The notes beneath the pieces were generated by a model, which was given only the letters and a program-made list of their open reading frames with translations, had not been told where the DNA came from and made no database searches. This document shows positions 18,445 through 26,827 of a stretch of DNA of 64,000 bases, one piece after another. Numbering within the stretch: position 1 is the first letter of the stretch; every line of letters starts with the position of its first letter. The position numbers and the translations under genes are program-made. Origin of the DNA: Xanthocytophaga agilis (GTDB lineage: Bacteria > Bacteroidota > Bacteroidia > Cytophagales > 172606-1). The DNA is taken from assembly GCF_030068605.1 (NCBI RefSeq), contig NZ_JASJOU010000013.1, positions 215,374 to 279,373 of the forward strand, given 5' to 3'.

Positions 18445-18477
18445 AGTCCCTACTGACTATTCAGAGGGACTTTTTTA
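18445..18477 (+). terminator. Terminator of the efflux operon
   Basis: AGTCCCT (18445-18451) pairs with AGGGACT (18465-18471), followed by a run of six T. It lies 26 nt after the channel gene stop. Confidence 0.8.
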
Positions 18478-19155
18478 TTTCTCTATTGAATGCAGTAAGC
18501 TAACAGGTTATTTTTTGTCGTTATAGATCAGAGGTTACATCTATTTTGAACCACTTTCCATAAAAAAATTCTTCGGGCATGCATCAACTCCCGCTTAATC
18601 TGCTTTTCATATTTTCACTATTTAGCGAAACAACAAATAAAATACAGAATAAAATATTTTTTATAACCTTAAATACTTTTCACCTCGGAAAAATCCATAT
18701 TAACAGCCAAAACTTCAATAATAGGTTTCAATTAAATATCTTATTTACTAAGTCTGTAATAATAAGCTATATAGAAGATAAACTAACAAAAGCTTCTGCA
18801 CCTGCTTCCTTTCTATTTTTTATACATTAATAGACCATGTAAGGTATTCACATGAATTTGATCTTATTAGCAGAGAGCAACACATCGACCAGTACCTTTC
18901 AATTTACTTTCATAGAACTCAAATCACTCTATAAAAGCAAATTACCACAAAAATACTTGTATAAATCTACCCCTATAAGAAGGTTACAGGCATACGTATC
19001 CAGCTTAAAACTTATCACATTAATCCTACAGTTTTCCGATACAGGCAGTGTCAAAGCTTCGTAAACATTACATTAATGGTATACACATTTACGGAATACT
19101 TCATTATATCTATGCTATCTTGCCGTATCTTAAAAAAACAAAAATTAGTAAACAG
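18478..19155. other. AT-rich intergenic stretch without a convincing gene
   Basis: Two open frames (18579-18830 and 18852-19064) are low-complexity, Lys/Asn/Phe/Ile-rich, lack promoter signals and resemble no family I know; I treat them as chance. The promoter of the AhpD-like gene should lie in the last 80 bp, but no exact TAnnTTTG was found. Confidence 0.5.
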
Positions 19156-19725
19156 ATGGCAGGCAAGTCGTTATTCACTATTGTTTCTTATAATGAAGCA
19201 AGTCCTGAAGTACAAAAAATTTATGATGAAACTAAAAAGGAGCTAGGGATTCCGTTTGTACTTAACTGGTTTAAATGCCAGGGGAATAATGCCATCTTAT
19301 TGAGAGGAAACTGGGAAAAGCTTAGATCTACATTGATCATGGGCAATGTTCCCAACCTTGTAAAACAGTTGATTATTTATAATGTATCCAGCAAACGCAA
19401 ATGTGAATACTGCGCTACTGCACATGCCATATTTGCCAATATGATGGGCAAAGCAATAGGTGGTAATGACTTTATTATTACAGAGAACCTGGATAGCGAC
19501 ATAATTCCTGTTAGTTACAAAACTGCTTTACGGGTTGTGACCAAAGGAGCTTTGCATCCGGAAACAATCGGACAAGAGGACTTTGATGAACTATACGAAG
19601 CTGGTTTTGATTCAGGTGAAATTCAGGAACTAATGGCGCAAGCTGATTTAGTCAATATGCTTAATACCATTGCTGACATCTCAGGAATTAAAGTTGATAA
19701 TGAATTACTCGAAATCGAAGTTTAA
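19156..19725 (+). CDS. AhpD-like/carboxymuconolactone decarboxylase family protein
   Basis: The coding frame extends upstream to 19048, but homologous sequence begins at MAGKSLFTIVSYNEA, so the ATG at 19156 is preferred (189 residues). The CMD fold is marked by KCEYCATAHAIFA, the CxxCxxxH active site of AhpD-type thiol peroxidase/disulfide reductases. It probably handles peroxides or disulfides in the cytosol. The next two genes, a GAF/DHp protein and a response regulator, follow at 11 and 13 nt, so this looks like one operon joining redox chemistry to signalling. Confidence 0.82.
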   Translation: MAGKSLFTIVSYNEASPEVQKIYDETKKELGIPFVLNWFKCQGNNAILLRGNWEKLRSTLIMGNVPNLVKQLIIYNVSSKRKCEYCATAHAIFANMMGKAIGGNDFIITENLDSDIIPVSYKTALRVVTKGALHPETIGQEDFDELYEAGFDSGEIQELMAQADLVNMLNTIADISGIKVDNELLEIEV

Positions 19726-19736
19726 TTTCCTGATCA

Positions 19737-20588
19737 TTGAGTAACCCATTAGAATTCAGATACCGTCTTGTGTATGAGTCGCTGGCCAAACTGACTACTC
19801 ATCTGAATCATTCAGAGACGCTCGACGAGGTACAGCATTGTTTGCAAAGGCACCTGAAATATCTCTTTGACTATCAATTGGTCAGATTTGGCTACTATCA
19901 GGACGGACAGTATACTATCTACTCAGTCTTTAAGGCTGAAAGCCGATTGGAAACAGGCAGTACAAAAATATTCTGGGAACATGAACGTATATTACAAAAG
20001 CAGGAAATCCCGGTTGTACTGGATAACCTTTCCAATCTTGATGTCAGAGCAGAAACGTATCCGATTCCACTGAAAGAGGTATGTGATAAAATATGGGGCT
20101 GGCATTTTCCTTTTGGAACTGCTAGCGGAATGGTAGTATCTGTATTTTCCGGAGAAAACAAACTATTTTCTCAAACAGATATTCCTGTACTAAAGATTGT
20201 ATCTGAAAGTTTATATTCCCGAATCTTTACCATTTGTCTGATTCAGGAACTGGATCAACGAAAGCAGGATTTACTGATCGCACTGGAAGATGTACAGGAA
20301 AAAAACCGAATTGTTTCAGATCTCGTACATAAACAAGAGGAAATTATTCAGCAGCGAACTCGTGAATTACAAATAAAAAACGAAAAACTATTTGAACTAT
20401 CCAAACTCAATGCCCATTCAGTCCGGGAACCCTTATCAAGAATACTAGGGCTGATACAGGTAGCAGAACTTATATATAGTAACGAAATTCAACCAGAATG
20501 GCTGGCAATGTTACAGGTATCCTCACAAGATCTGGACTCTGCCTTACAAAATGTTATACAGCTCACAGATCGGGAGATCTTAAAATAA
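19737..20588 (+). CDS. GAF domain plus DHp (HisKA-like) protein lacking the kinase ATPase domain
   Basis: This frame of 283 codons starts at TTG 19737, 11 nt after the previous stop; no ATG lies near the N-terminus, and a GTG a few codons in is an alternative. Residues 1-165 resemble a GAF sensor, 170-215 are coiled coil, and 218-283 are a two-helix DHp domain with an H-box LNAHSVREPLSRILGL (H227). The protein stops straight after the second helix: there is no N, G1 or G2 box, so it cannot bind ATP. It may be a phosphotransfer or dimerisation partner, or be phosphorylated by another kinase. A response regulator gene follows directly. Confidence 0.75.
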   Translation: MSNPLEFRYRLVYESLAKLTTHLNHSETLDEVQHCLQRHLKYLFDYQLVRFGYYQDGQYTIYSVFKAESRLETGSTKIFWEHERILQKQEIPVVLDNLSNLDVRAETYPIPLKEVCDKIWGWHFPFGTASGMVVSVFSGENKLFSQTDIPVLKIVSESLYSRIFTICLIQELDQRKQDLLIALEDVQEKNRIVSDLVHKQEEIIQQRTRELQIKNEKLFELSKLNAHSVREPLSRILGLIQVAELIYSNEIQPEWLAMLQVSSQDLDSALQNVIQLTDREILK

Positions 20589-20601
20589 ACTTAGTAGAGG
20601 T

Positions 20602-20979
20602 ATGCCGAAGAAAGTAATGTTAGTAGACGACATGGAGATTGCAAACTTTATCTCCAAAAAAATCATTCAGAATACCTTGGGTGATGTAGAAGTATATGAT
20701 TTTACAAGTCCGAAATTGGCGTATGAACAAATTGAAGAGATCCACCCTGATATTATTTTATTGGATCTGAACATGCCTGTTATGGATGGATGGGCATTTC
20801 TGGAACGGATGCAGGCAGAAAACAAACAGGATTATAAAGTCTTGATCCTAACTTCTTCTACCAGTGAAGTTGACAAAGAAAAAGGTATGCAGTTTTCTAA
20901 TGTACTTAATTTTTGCTCCAAACCACTTAACAAAGAACTTCTTGTAAGCTTCTTTCTGACAGAAAAGCTGTCTGCCTGA
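20602..20979 (+). CDS. Single-domain response regulator (CheY-like receiver)
   Basis: The 125-residue protein is a receiver domain only: acidic pair D9-D10, phospho-acceptor D55 in IILLDLNMPVMDGW, Thr in LILTSSTS and Lys in CSKPL. With no DNA-binding part it must act by protein contact or as a phosphate relay. It starts 13 nt after the DHp-only protein, its likely partner, and is followed by a strong terminator. Confidence 0.9.
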   Translation: MPKKVMLVDDMEIANFISKKIIQNTLGDVEVYDFTSPKLAYEQIEEIHPDIILLDLNMPVMDGWAFLERMQAENKQDYKVLILTSSTSEVDKEKGMQFSNVLNFCSKPLNKELLVSFFLTEKLSA

Positions 20980-20989
20980 TAAAAGTATT

Positions 20990-21053
20990 ACAAAACAGAA
21001 AATGGTCAAACCAGCAATTTCAATTGTGTGGGTTTGACCATTTTCTGTTTTGT
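20990..21053. terminator. Bidirectional terminator
   Basis: Perfect 23-bp arms (20990-21012 and 21031-21053), opening with ACAAAACAG and closing with CTGTTTTGT, lie between the converging response regulator and DUF6515 genes. The loop is 18 nt. Confidence 0.88.
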
Positions 21054-21063
21054 AAGCTATTGC

Positions 21064-21642
21064 CTAATCATCCAGATTGCCAACCACTTCATATTGTGTC
21101 CCAGAAGCTGTCACTACAGGTTTATACAAAAGGTCGTCAAACTCATAGTAATTCTCTCCATCAATTGTCACTTCATCCACATTCTCTTCTGGTAAATTGG
21201 GTACTACTGTACCTACTACAGGTTCAACAGTTTCATACTCATTGCCAACCTGCTTATAGTAAGCGCCTTGATAATAATAGTGAGGTGTACCACCAATAAC
21301 AATATTTGTATATCCAACAGGTAAAACTCTAATCCGCACACCTCTGGGAGGAGCAATTACGGTATATACATTGTTGACTTGTGTATGATAAAATCCATTG
21401 TAATAATAGTAGTTTCGTCCACGGGATACTACAGTTACATGGCCTGCAGGTAAGACAGTCACAGTTCGAACACGTCTCGGTCTCACCACCACTACTTTAG
21501 CGCGTGGATAACGACGGACAGGTCTGGCTCTGACAACCCGTACTCGTTCTACCCTTCTGTGTGCATGTCGTTGAGCAAGCAAGTCACTCTCTACTGAAGT
21601 CAACAGACTTATCAGTAAAGTTGCAAAAACTATTATTTTCAT
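21064..21642 (-). CDS. DUF6515 family secreted protein
   Basis: The 192-residue protein has a signal peptide (residues 1-23, ending near LLAQ), an Arg/Val-rich basic segment (about 28-65), then the repeated pattern YYYYNGFYHTQVNNVYTVIAPP and YYYQGAYYKQVGNEYETVEP, which I recognise as DUF6515. These proteins occur widely in Bacteroidota and are exported; their function is unknown. The repeats suggest a beta-strand scaffold in the periplasm or outer membrane. Confidence 0.85.
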   Translation of the reverse strand: MKIIVFATLLISLLTSVESDLLAQRHAHRRVERVRVVRARPVRRYPRAKVVVVRPRRVRTVTVLPAGHVTVVSRGRNYYYYNGFYHTQVNNVYTVIAPPRGVRIRVLPVGYTNIVIGGTPHYYYQGAYYKQVGNEYETVEPVVGTVVPNLPEENVDEVTIDGENYYEFDDLLYKPVVTASGTQYEVVGNLDD

Positions 21643-21996
21643 TGTTCGTTTGTTTAAAAGTTGTATTCAATCAGACCAGAAAATCTGCAGAAGGTTTAAT
21701 CCTCCAATTTACTTAGTCCAATATAGCGTCTATAGTAAAGATCAAACAACTCATAATGACAGGATTAATTACACAAACGACAGAAGAATAAAGTACTGGT
21801 AGAAGAGAGACAACTATAGTTTATCTGAAAAACCAGTTGTTTTTTTATCTGAGACACAGTAATTACCTGACATCCAAACCCATTTTGGCTAGCATAAGAA
21901 TAACTGCATAAATCAGGATGTATCAAAACGATATTAGCCTTACATTTGATTGTCGGAATCATCCGGTTTTGTTTTATTTAATTTATCTTTATTTCA
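21643..21996. other. Divergent intergenic region
   Basis: This region separates the DUF6515 gene (minus) and the GH20 gene (plus). A short minus-strand frame (21765-21962) has no family likeness and I do not call it. Near the plus gene, TATCTTTA at about 21984-21991 is close to TAnnTTTG but ends in A and is very near the ATG. Confidence 0.4.
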
Positions 21997-24297
21997 ATGA
22001 GTTTCTGTTTAGTAAAACGTGTATTTCTCATGCTGACAGCAGGTCTCATCTGCCATGCTAGCTGGGCGCAAGCCACGAAATACCCCATTATCCCCTACCC
22101 CACAACGTTGGTCGAGAAGGAAGGGCAATTTACAATTACTGTCAAAACCAATCTTTCACTGGCTAAAAATGCAGCTTCATTTGTCAACGAAGCAAACCAG
22201 TTGAAAGCCATTATCAAAAATGCCACAGGTATTACCTTGTCTTCCCAAAAATCAAAAGGAGGCTCAGGTATCCTGTTTCAGCAGGACCCAGGCATTAACA
22301 ATCCGGAGGGGTATCGTCTCGCAATTACTCCAGAGCTAGTAACTATCACAGCAAAAACGCCTACGGGTATGTTTCGGGCAACCCAAACGCTGCGTCAGCT
22401 ATTACCTGTTAAAGCAATATCTTCACAATCTGTTACCATACCAGCTGTAGAAATTAAAGATGAACCCATGTATACATGGCGCGGAATGCATCTGGATGTT
22501 TCACGTCATTTCTTCTCAGTAGAGTATCTCAAAAAATATATTGATCTGCTGGCCCTTTATAAAATGAATAAACTGCACCTGCATCTCACAGATGATCAGG
22601 GTTGGCGAATTGAAATCAAGAAATATCCTAAACTAACAGAACAAGGAGCCTGGAGAACATTCAACAACCAGGATTCGACCTGTATGAAAAGAGCCAAGGA
22701 TAATCCTGACTTTGAGATTGATACGAAACATATTGTACAAAAAGATGGAAAAACAATGTACGGAGGATTTTATACCCAGCAACAAATGAAAGATATCATT
22801 GCTTTTGCTGCAGCCCGACACATTGAAATTATTCCTGAAATAGACATGCCAGGCCATATGATGGCAGCTATCAAAGCATATCCTTATCTGAGTTGCAGTG
22901 GAAATACCGGCTGGGGTAAAGATTTCTCCACCCCTATTTGCCCTTGTAATGAAGCTACGTACCAGTTTGCTCAGGATGTATACACTGAGATCATAGATCT
23001 GTTCCCAAGCGAATACATTCATCTTGGAGCTGACGAAGTTGAAAAGACCAGTTGGGCACAGGCAGATGTGTGCAAGGAACTTATGCAAAAAGAAGGAATC
23101 AAGAATGTCAATGAATTGCAAAGCTACTTTGTACACCGCATGGAGAAATTCTTCCACTCAAAAGGTAAAAAACTAATTGGCTGGGATGAAATTCTGGAAG
23201 GAGGAATCAATCCATCAGCTATTGTGATGTACTGGCGCAGTTGGGTACCTCAGGCACCTATCAAAGCGGCTAAAAATGGAAATCAGGTAATCATGACACC
23301 TGGCACCCCTTTGTATTTCGACTCTCCTCCTGATAAAAATTCTATATACAATGTGTATCATTTTCAAGTAGTTCCCAAAGGCTTAACTGACATAGAAGGG
23401 AAAGCAATTATAGGTGCACAAGCTAATATATGGACAGAGTATATTCCTTCTGAAAAACGTGCGGACTATATGTTCATGCCTCGTATGACTGCCTTATCAG
23501 AAGTACTGTGGACACATAAGGATCTTTACGAGTCTTATCAAAGCCGATTGATTCAACATTATGATCGACTGGAAACAATGGGTGTACACTACCGTATTCC
23601 GGACTTGACAGGTTTTACAGGAGAAAATGTATTTACGGATCAGGCAGTACTAACCGTTCAAAAACCGCTTCAGGAATTAAGCATCCGCTATACAACAGAT
23701 GGAACCTTACCTCAGGTGACATCTCCTGTACTACCCTCTTCTCTGACCATTAAAACACCTTCTACTATCAAAGTAGCAGCCTTTACTCAGTCAGGATCCC
23801 GTGGCGATATTTACACGCTTTCCTACAAACAGGAAACGTACGCCGAACCGGCTTCTGTTGCCAATCCGGTGCAGGGGCTACAATGTACCTACTACCCTGA
23901 GTATTTCCTGAATACTATTCAAATCAAAACCAAGAATGCCGCTGGTACTTCTGTAGTTAAAACAGTAGTTGTACCTCAGGAGGCTACAGCAGGTAGCTTT
24001 GGACTAACCTATAGAGGATATCTGAACATACCAGAAACAGGTGTGTATAGCTTCTATCTGACATGTGATGATGGTGGCATATTGCGTATAGCAGGTAGAG
24101 AAGTAGTCAATAACGATGGTCAGCATTCGGCTATTGAAAAAAGCGGACAGGTAGCGCTTAAAAAGGGCTTGCAGCCTATCGAGATTGATTTTATTGAAGG
24201 TGGTGGTGGTTATGCGCTTAAACTACAGTACAGTTTGGGTAATGAAGCACCTAAAGACATTCCTGCAAGCTGGCTTGTTCAACCTCAAAACAAATAA
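21997..24297 (+). CDS. Secreted GH20 beta-N-acetylhexosaminidase with C-terminal PA14 domain
   Basis: The 766-residue enzyme has a signal peptide (to about SWAQ, 25), an N-terminal hexosaminidase domain b (about 28-160), the GH20 catalytic barrel from MYTWRGMHLDVSRHFF (about 165-510) with the acid pair HLGADE (D346, E347), a chitobiase C-terminal-like module (IRYTTDGTLPQ) and a PA14-like module (YLNIPETGVYSFYLTCDDGG) near the end. It removes terminal GlcNAc/GalNAc from chitin oligomers or glycans in the periplasm or outside. PA14 may bind sugar. A second, shorter GH20 lies at 41132. Endonuclease V follows after 94 bp but is functionally unrelated. Confidence 0.94.
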   Translation: MSFCLVKRVFLMLTAGLICHASWAQATKYPIIPYPTTLVEKEGQFTITVKTNLSLAKNAASFVNEANQLKAIIKNATGITLSSQKSKGGSGILFQQDPGINNPEGYRLAITPELVTITAKTPTGMFRATQTLRQLLPVKAISSQSVTIPAVEIKDEPMYTWRGMHLDVSRHFFSVEYLKKYIDLLALYKMNKLHLHLTDDQGWRIEIKKYPKLTEQGAWRTFNNQDSTCMKRAKDNPDFEIDTKHIVQKDGKTMYGGFYTQQQMKDIIAFAAARHIEIIPEIDMPGHMMAAIKAYPYLSCSGNTGWGKDFSTPICPCNEATYQFAQDVYTEIIDLFPSEYIHLGADEVEKTSWAQADVCKELMQKEGIKNVNELQSYFVHRMEKFFHSKGKKLIGWDEILEGGINPSAIVMYWRSWVPQAPIKAAKNGNQVIMTPGTPLYFDSPPDKNSIYNVYHFQVVPKGLTDIEGKAIIGAQANIWTEYIPSEKRADYMFMPRMTALSEVLWTHKDLYESYQSRLIQHYDRLETMGVHYRIPDLTGFTGENVFTDQAVLTVQKPLQELSIRYTTDGTLPQVTSPVLPSSLTIKTPSTIKVAAFTQSGSRGDIYTLSYKQETYAEPASVANPVQGLQCTYYPEYFLNTIQIKTKNAAGTSVVKTVVVPQEATAGSFGLTYRGYLNIPETGVYSFYLTCDDGGILRIAGREVVNNDGQHSAIEKSGQVALKKGLQPIEIDFIEGGGGYALKLQYSLGNEAPKDIPASWLVQPQNK

Positions 24298-24391
24298 TAG
24301 TCAGGCATTATATTTATATAGTACATTACTACAGGTTTATACCTGCCAGTAATGTACTTTTTATTTTATCTTTATTTCTGTTTATACCATT

Positions 24392-25084
24392 ATGTCAATT
24401 GCAAACCATAGCTGGGATCTGAGTATACCAGAAGCAATAGCGTTACAAAAAGAACTACGTACTCAAATACAACTTACGCCTCTTGATAAAGAGATACGAT
24501 ATGTAGCGGGTACGGATATTTCCTTTAATAAATTCTCAGATACTGTATATGCAGGCATTGTTGTGTTAGACCTGACAACCTTGCAGGAAGTAGCTCGTTC
24601 TATGGTTGTAACAGAAACACATTTTCCCTATGTACCTGGTTTGTTGTCATTTCGCGAGATTCCTGCTTTGCTGCAAGCTTGGGAACAGCTAACCTTTAAA
24701 CCAGACCTTTTAATTGTAGATGGTCATGGCATTGCTCATCCAAGGCGACTAGGTATTGCTACCCATCTGGGTCTGGCGTTGGATATGCCCACCATTGGTT
24801 GTGGTAAAAGCCGGCTGACAGGTACCTATACCCTACCAGATAATGAACCAGGTTCTACCTCTCCACTATGGGATCGTCAGGATCAAATTGGTATAGTGTT
24901 ACGTAGTAAGCGAAACACACTACCTCTTTTTATATCTCCTGGTCATAAAATCACTTTTGCAGAAAGTGTTACGATAGTACAGAAGTGTATTACCAAATAT
25001 CGGCTTCCGGAAACTACCCGAAAAGTACATGATGCCGTAAATGCCCTACGTATTGCTCATAAAGATCCAGCATCTCCTTCCTGA
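24392..25084 (+). CDS. nfi: Endonuclease V (deoxyinosine 3' endonuclease)
   Basis: The 230-residue protein is a full-length endonuclease V, which nicks DNA one nucleotide 3' of deoxyinosine and starts repair of deaminated adenine. Family motifs are clear: VAGTDISF (catalytic D42), the wedge and Glu motif PYVPGLLSFREIP, and IVDGHGIAHPRRLG with the third metal ligand, plus GCGKSRLTG. It stands alone in the cytosolic DNA repair role; there is no repair neighbour. Confidence 0.94.
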   Translation: MSIANHSWDLSIPEAIALQKELRTQIQLTPLDKEIRYVAGTDISFNKFSDTVYAGIVVLDLTTLQEVARSMVVTETHFPYVPGLLSFREIPALLQAWEQLTFKPDLLIVDGHGIAHPRRLGIATHLGLALDMPTIGCGKSRLTGTYTLPDNEPGSTSPLWDRQDQIGIVLRSKRNTLPLFISPGHKITFAESVTIVQKCITKYRLPETTRKVHDAVNALRIAHKDPASPS

Positions 25085-25656
25085 TAAAGATAATTTCATA
25101 TACTTTTTAGCCATTAACTCTAATATCCTATTTTCCTATCAAATAAATCCTATTTACATTTAATAAGGCCTTATACTTTCAAAACCAGTTTTTATTTGTA
25201 AAAAATAATCTTTCACTCTGCTACTTTAAATTCGTTATTGCATATAAAGCGTAAACACCTAACAAACAACCTATTACTAAACAACATACCTAAAAAGAGT
25301 TCTTACATCCATAAATTGCATACAAGAATGCTTTTATTAAGTCTAAACCTTATATAATAATCTGCAAATCAACATATTATAATTAATAAAATTTTTATCT
25401 ATTCTATTCAATAAAAAAATATTTTTTCTTTTTTAAGTCGAAACTGCAATTTCTCACAAATTTCTTACATACTCCTATAAGTCCAATTCCTCACCTAACT
25501 TACTAAATACCTACTAAATTCATAAGTTTAATTACTCATTTTTCTTTTATATTTTGAATACAGCGATAAGAGCTTTTTTCTTAACTAATTATCTATATCG
25601 CCACAGAATAATACAATTGCAAGTTGCATCTATTTGATATAACCACGAAAATCATT
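25085..25656. other. AT-rich intergenic region after endonuclease V
   Basis: No ORF of interest, no tRNA and no clear hairpin terminator were seen. Base composition is strikingly AT-rich, with A and T runs. The stretch leads into the GTACTTTT motif array. Confidence 0.5.
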
Positions 25657-25840
25657 GTACTTTTCCTATACAAACACAGGGGTACCTATTTCAACTACTC
25701 GTAAATAACTTTACCTATCCATTTGTACTTTTTCTGGCTAATAGTACTTTTCAAACATACCAATAGTACTTTTCCAATGACCACTTTTTGCTTTTTCTTC
25801 TTTTATTACGAATCTATTATTACATCGTGATTGTACTTTT
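25657..25840 (+). promoter_or_regulatory. Array of five GTACTTTT motifs upstream of a small secreted protein
   Basis: GTACTTTT occurs at 25657, 25725, 25744, 25766 and 25833, each preceded by an A/T-rich ATT or ATA. Spacings are 68, 19, 22 and 67 bp, a nearly symmetrical arrangement with the two inner steps about two helical turns. All copies lie on the plus strand before the promoter at 25859. This looks like multiple binding sites for one regulator. Confidence 0.5.
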
Positions 25841-25858
25841 TTCAATACAGAACTGCCG

Positions 25859-25889
25859 TACCTTTGTATCGTTGATTTACACAATCAAC
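25859..25889 (+). promoter_or_regulatory. -7 box and 5'-end hairpin of the 25974 gene
   Basis: TACCTTTG (25859-25866) fits TAnnTTTG. Directly at the expected transcription start, GTTGATT (25871-25877) and AATCAAC (25883-25889) form a perfect 7-bp hairpin around TACAC. A hairpin at the 5' end can protect an mRNA from decay. The untranslated leader is then about 100 nt. Confidence 0.55.
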
Positions 25890-25973
25890 CATACAAAACC
25901 AAATTAATAAAAGTATAACCTTTAAATCACCCATCTTAAAAATTACCTAAAATAACAATCAGCAATTATTACT

Positions 25974-26567
25974 ATGAAAACCTCTCTAATGTCATTCGCT
26001 CTTGCCCTTGTTTTTTCAGTTGCAACTTTTGCTATGGACAATATCGATGACACTAAAAAAACTTCTTCAGCAACAATTACAACAACTAATCGCGCAGCGG
26101 TTTACAATCTGGTATATACTTCTGCCAAAGCAGGTCTGGTAACAGTATCTATCAAAAATCAGGATGGTCTTGTTGTAATGCAGGAAGAAATTGAATCAGA
26201 TAAAAAAGGATTTATCCGTCCATATAACTTTACTGCAATGCCTGCAGGAAGCTACACACTAATAGTGAAAGATGCAGCTGGTAAATCTGAACTATCATTG
26301 ACTTATGCTCACACAGTACTTAGCCCAGTACGTAAGGCTGAGATCAAATCACTGGAAAGCAACAAATATCAGTTACGTTTGATTGGTAGTACAGCAGAAT
26401 CTATCGAGGTTACAATCTACAACCAGTTTGATCTGCCTGTTTACACAGAAACATTAACACAAAAAGGAAGCTTTATCAGAACCTATGATTTAAGTAAAAT
26501 GAAATCAGCTAAAAATCGGTTCGAGGTAAAAGCTAACGGTAAAATAATCAACCAAATTGAGTTATAA
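25974..26567 (+). CDS. Small secreted protein with two beta-sandwich-like repeats, function unknown
   Basis: The 197-residue protein has a signal peptide (1-20, ending near ATFA) and two similar halves: residues 40-110 (VYNLVYTSAKAGLVTVSIKN, ...GSYTLIVKD) and 120-197 (KYQLRLIGSTAESIEVTIYN, ...NRFEVKANG). The pattern resembles the beta-sandwich seen in secretion-tail or DUF3244-like proteins of Bacteroidota, but I cannot assign a family. A long, motif-rich upstream region, a 5' hairpin and a strong terminator suggest a highly expressed, regulated gene. Confidence 0.8.
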   Translation: MKTSLMSFALALVFSVATFAMDNIDDTKKTSSATITTTNRAAVYNLVYTSAKAGLVTVSIKNQDGLVVMQEEIESDKKGFIRPYNFTAMPAGSYTLIVKDAAGKSELSLTYAHTVLSPVRKAEIKSLESNKYQLRLIGSTAESIEVTIYNQFDLPVYTETLTQKGSFIRTYDLSKMKSAKNRFEVKANGKIINQIEL

Positions 26568-26599
26568 GAGTAGTGCACTTTATAGACTAGGCGTTTGTG

Positions 26600-26638
26600 C
26601 AAAACCCCAAGCTTTCTTAGTTTGGGGTTTTGTTTTTT
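26600..26638 (+). terminator. Terminator of the small secreted protein gene
   Basis: CAAAACCCCAA (26600-26610) pairs with TTGGGGTTTTG (26622-26632), followed by six T. It lies 33 nt after the stop codon. Confidence 0.9.
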
Positions 26639-26827
26639 CGTCAAATAGATAGCCATTACGAAACGCAATTTGCAAAACAATATTTTTTATTACAAAAATC
26701 ATATTTGTAATTTATATTTTGTACATTCCGGTACATTTGTTAGCATCCATAGCCTAGGGTATCTGACAAAATCCTGGCAGAATATGAACCATATGTTGGC
26801 TTGTATATTCTTTTAATTACTACCAGA

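Noticed and set aside
18579..19064. Two small plus-strand frames before the AhpD-like gene
   Set aside because: Low-complexity, AT-driven composition, no promoter or homology signal.
26801..26827. TTG start for the propeller kinase
   Set aside because: The ATG at 26828 is nearer to the signal segment and no extra domain is gained by the upstream codons.
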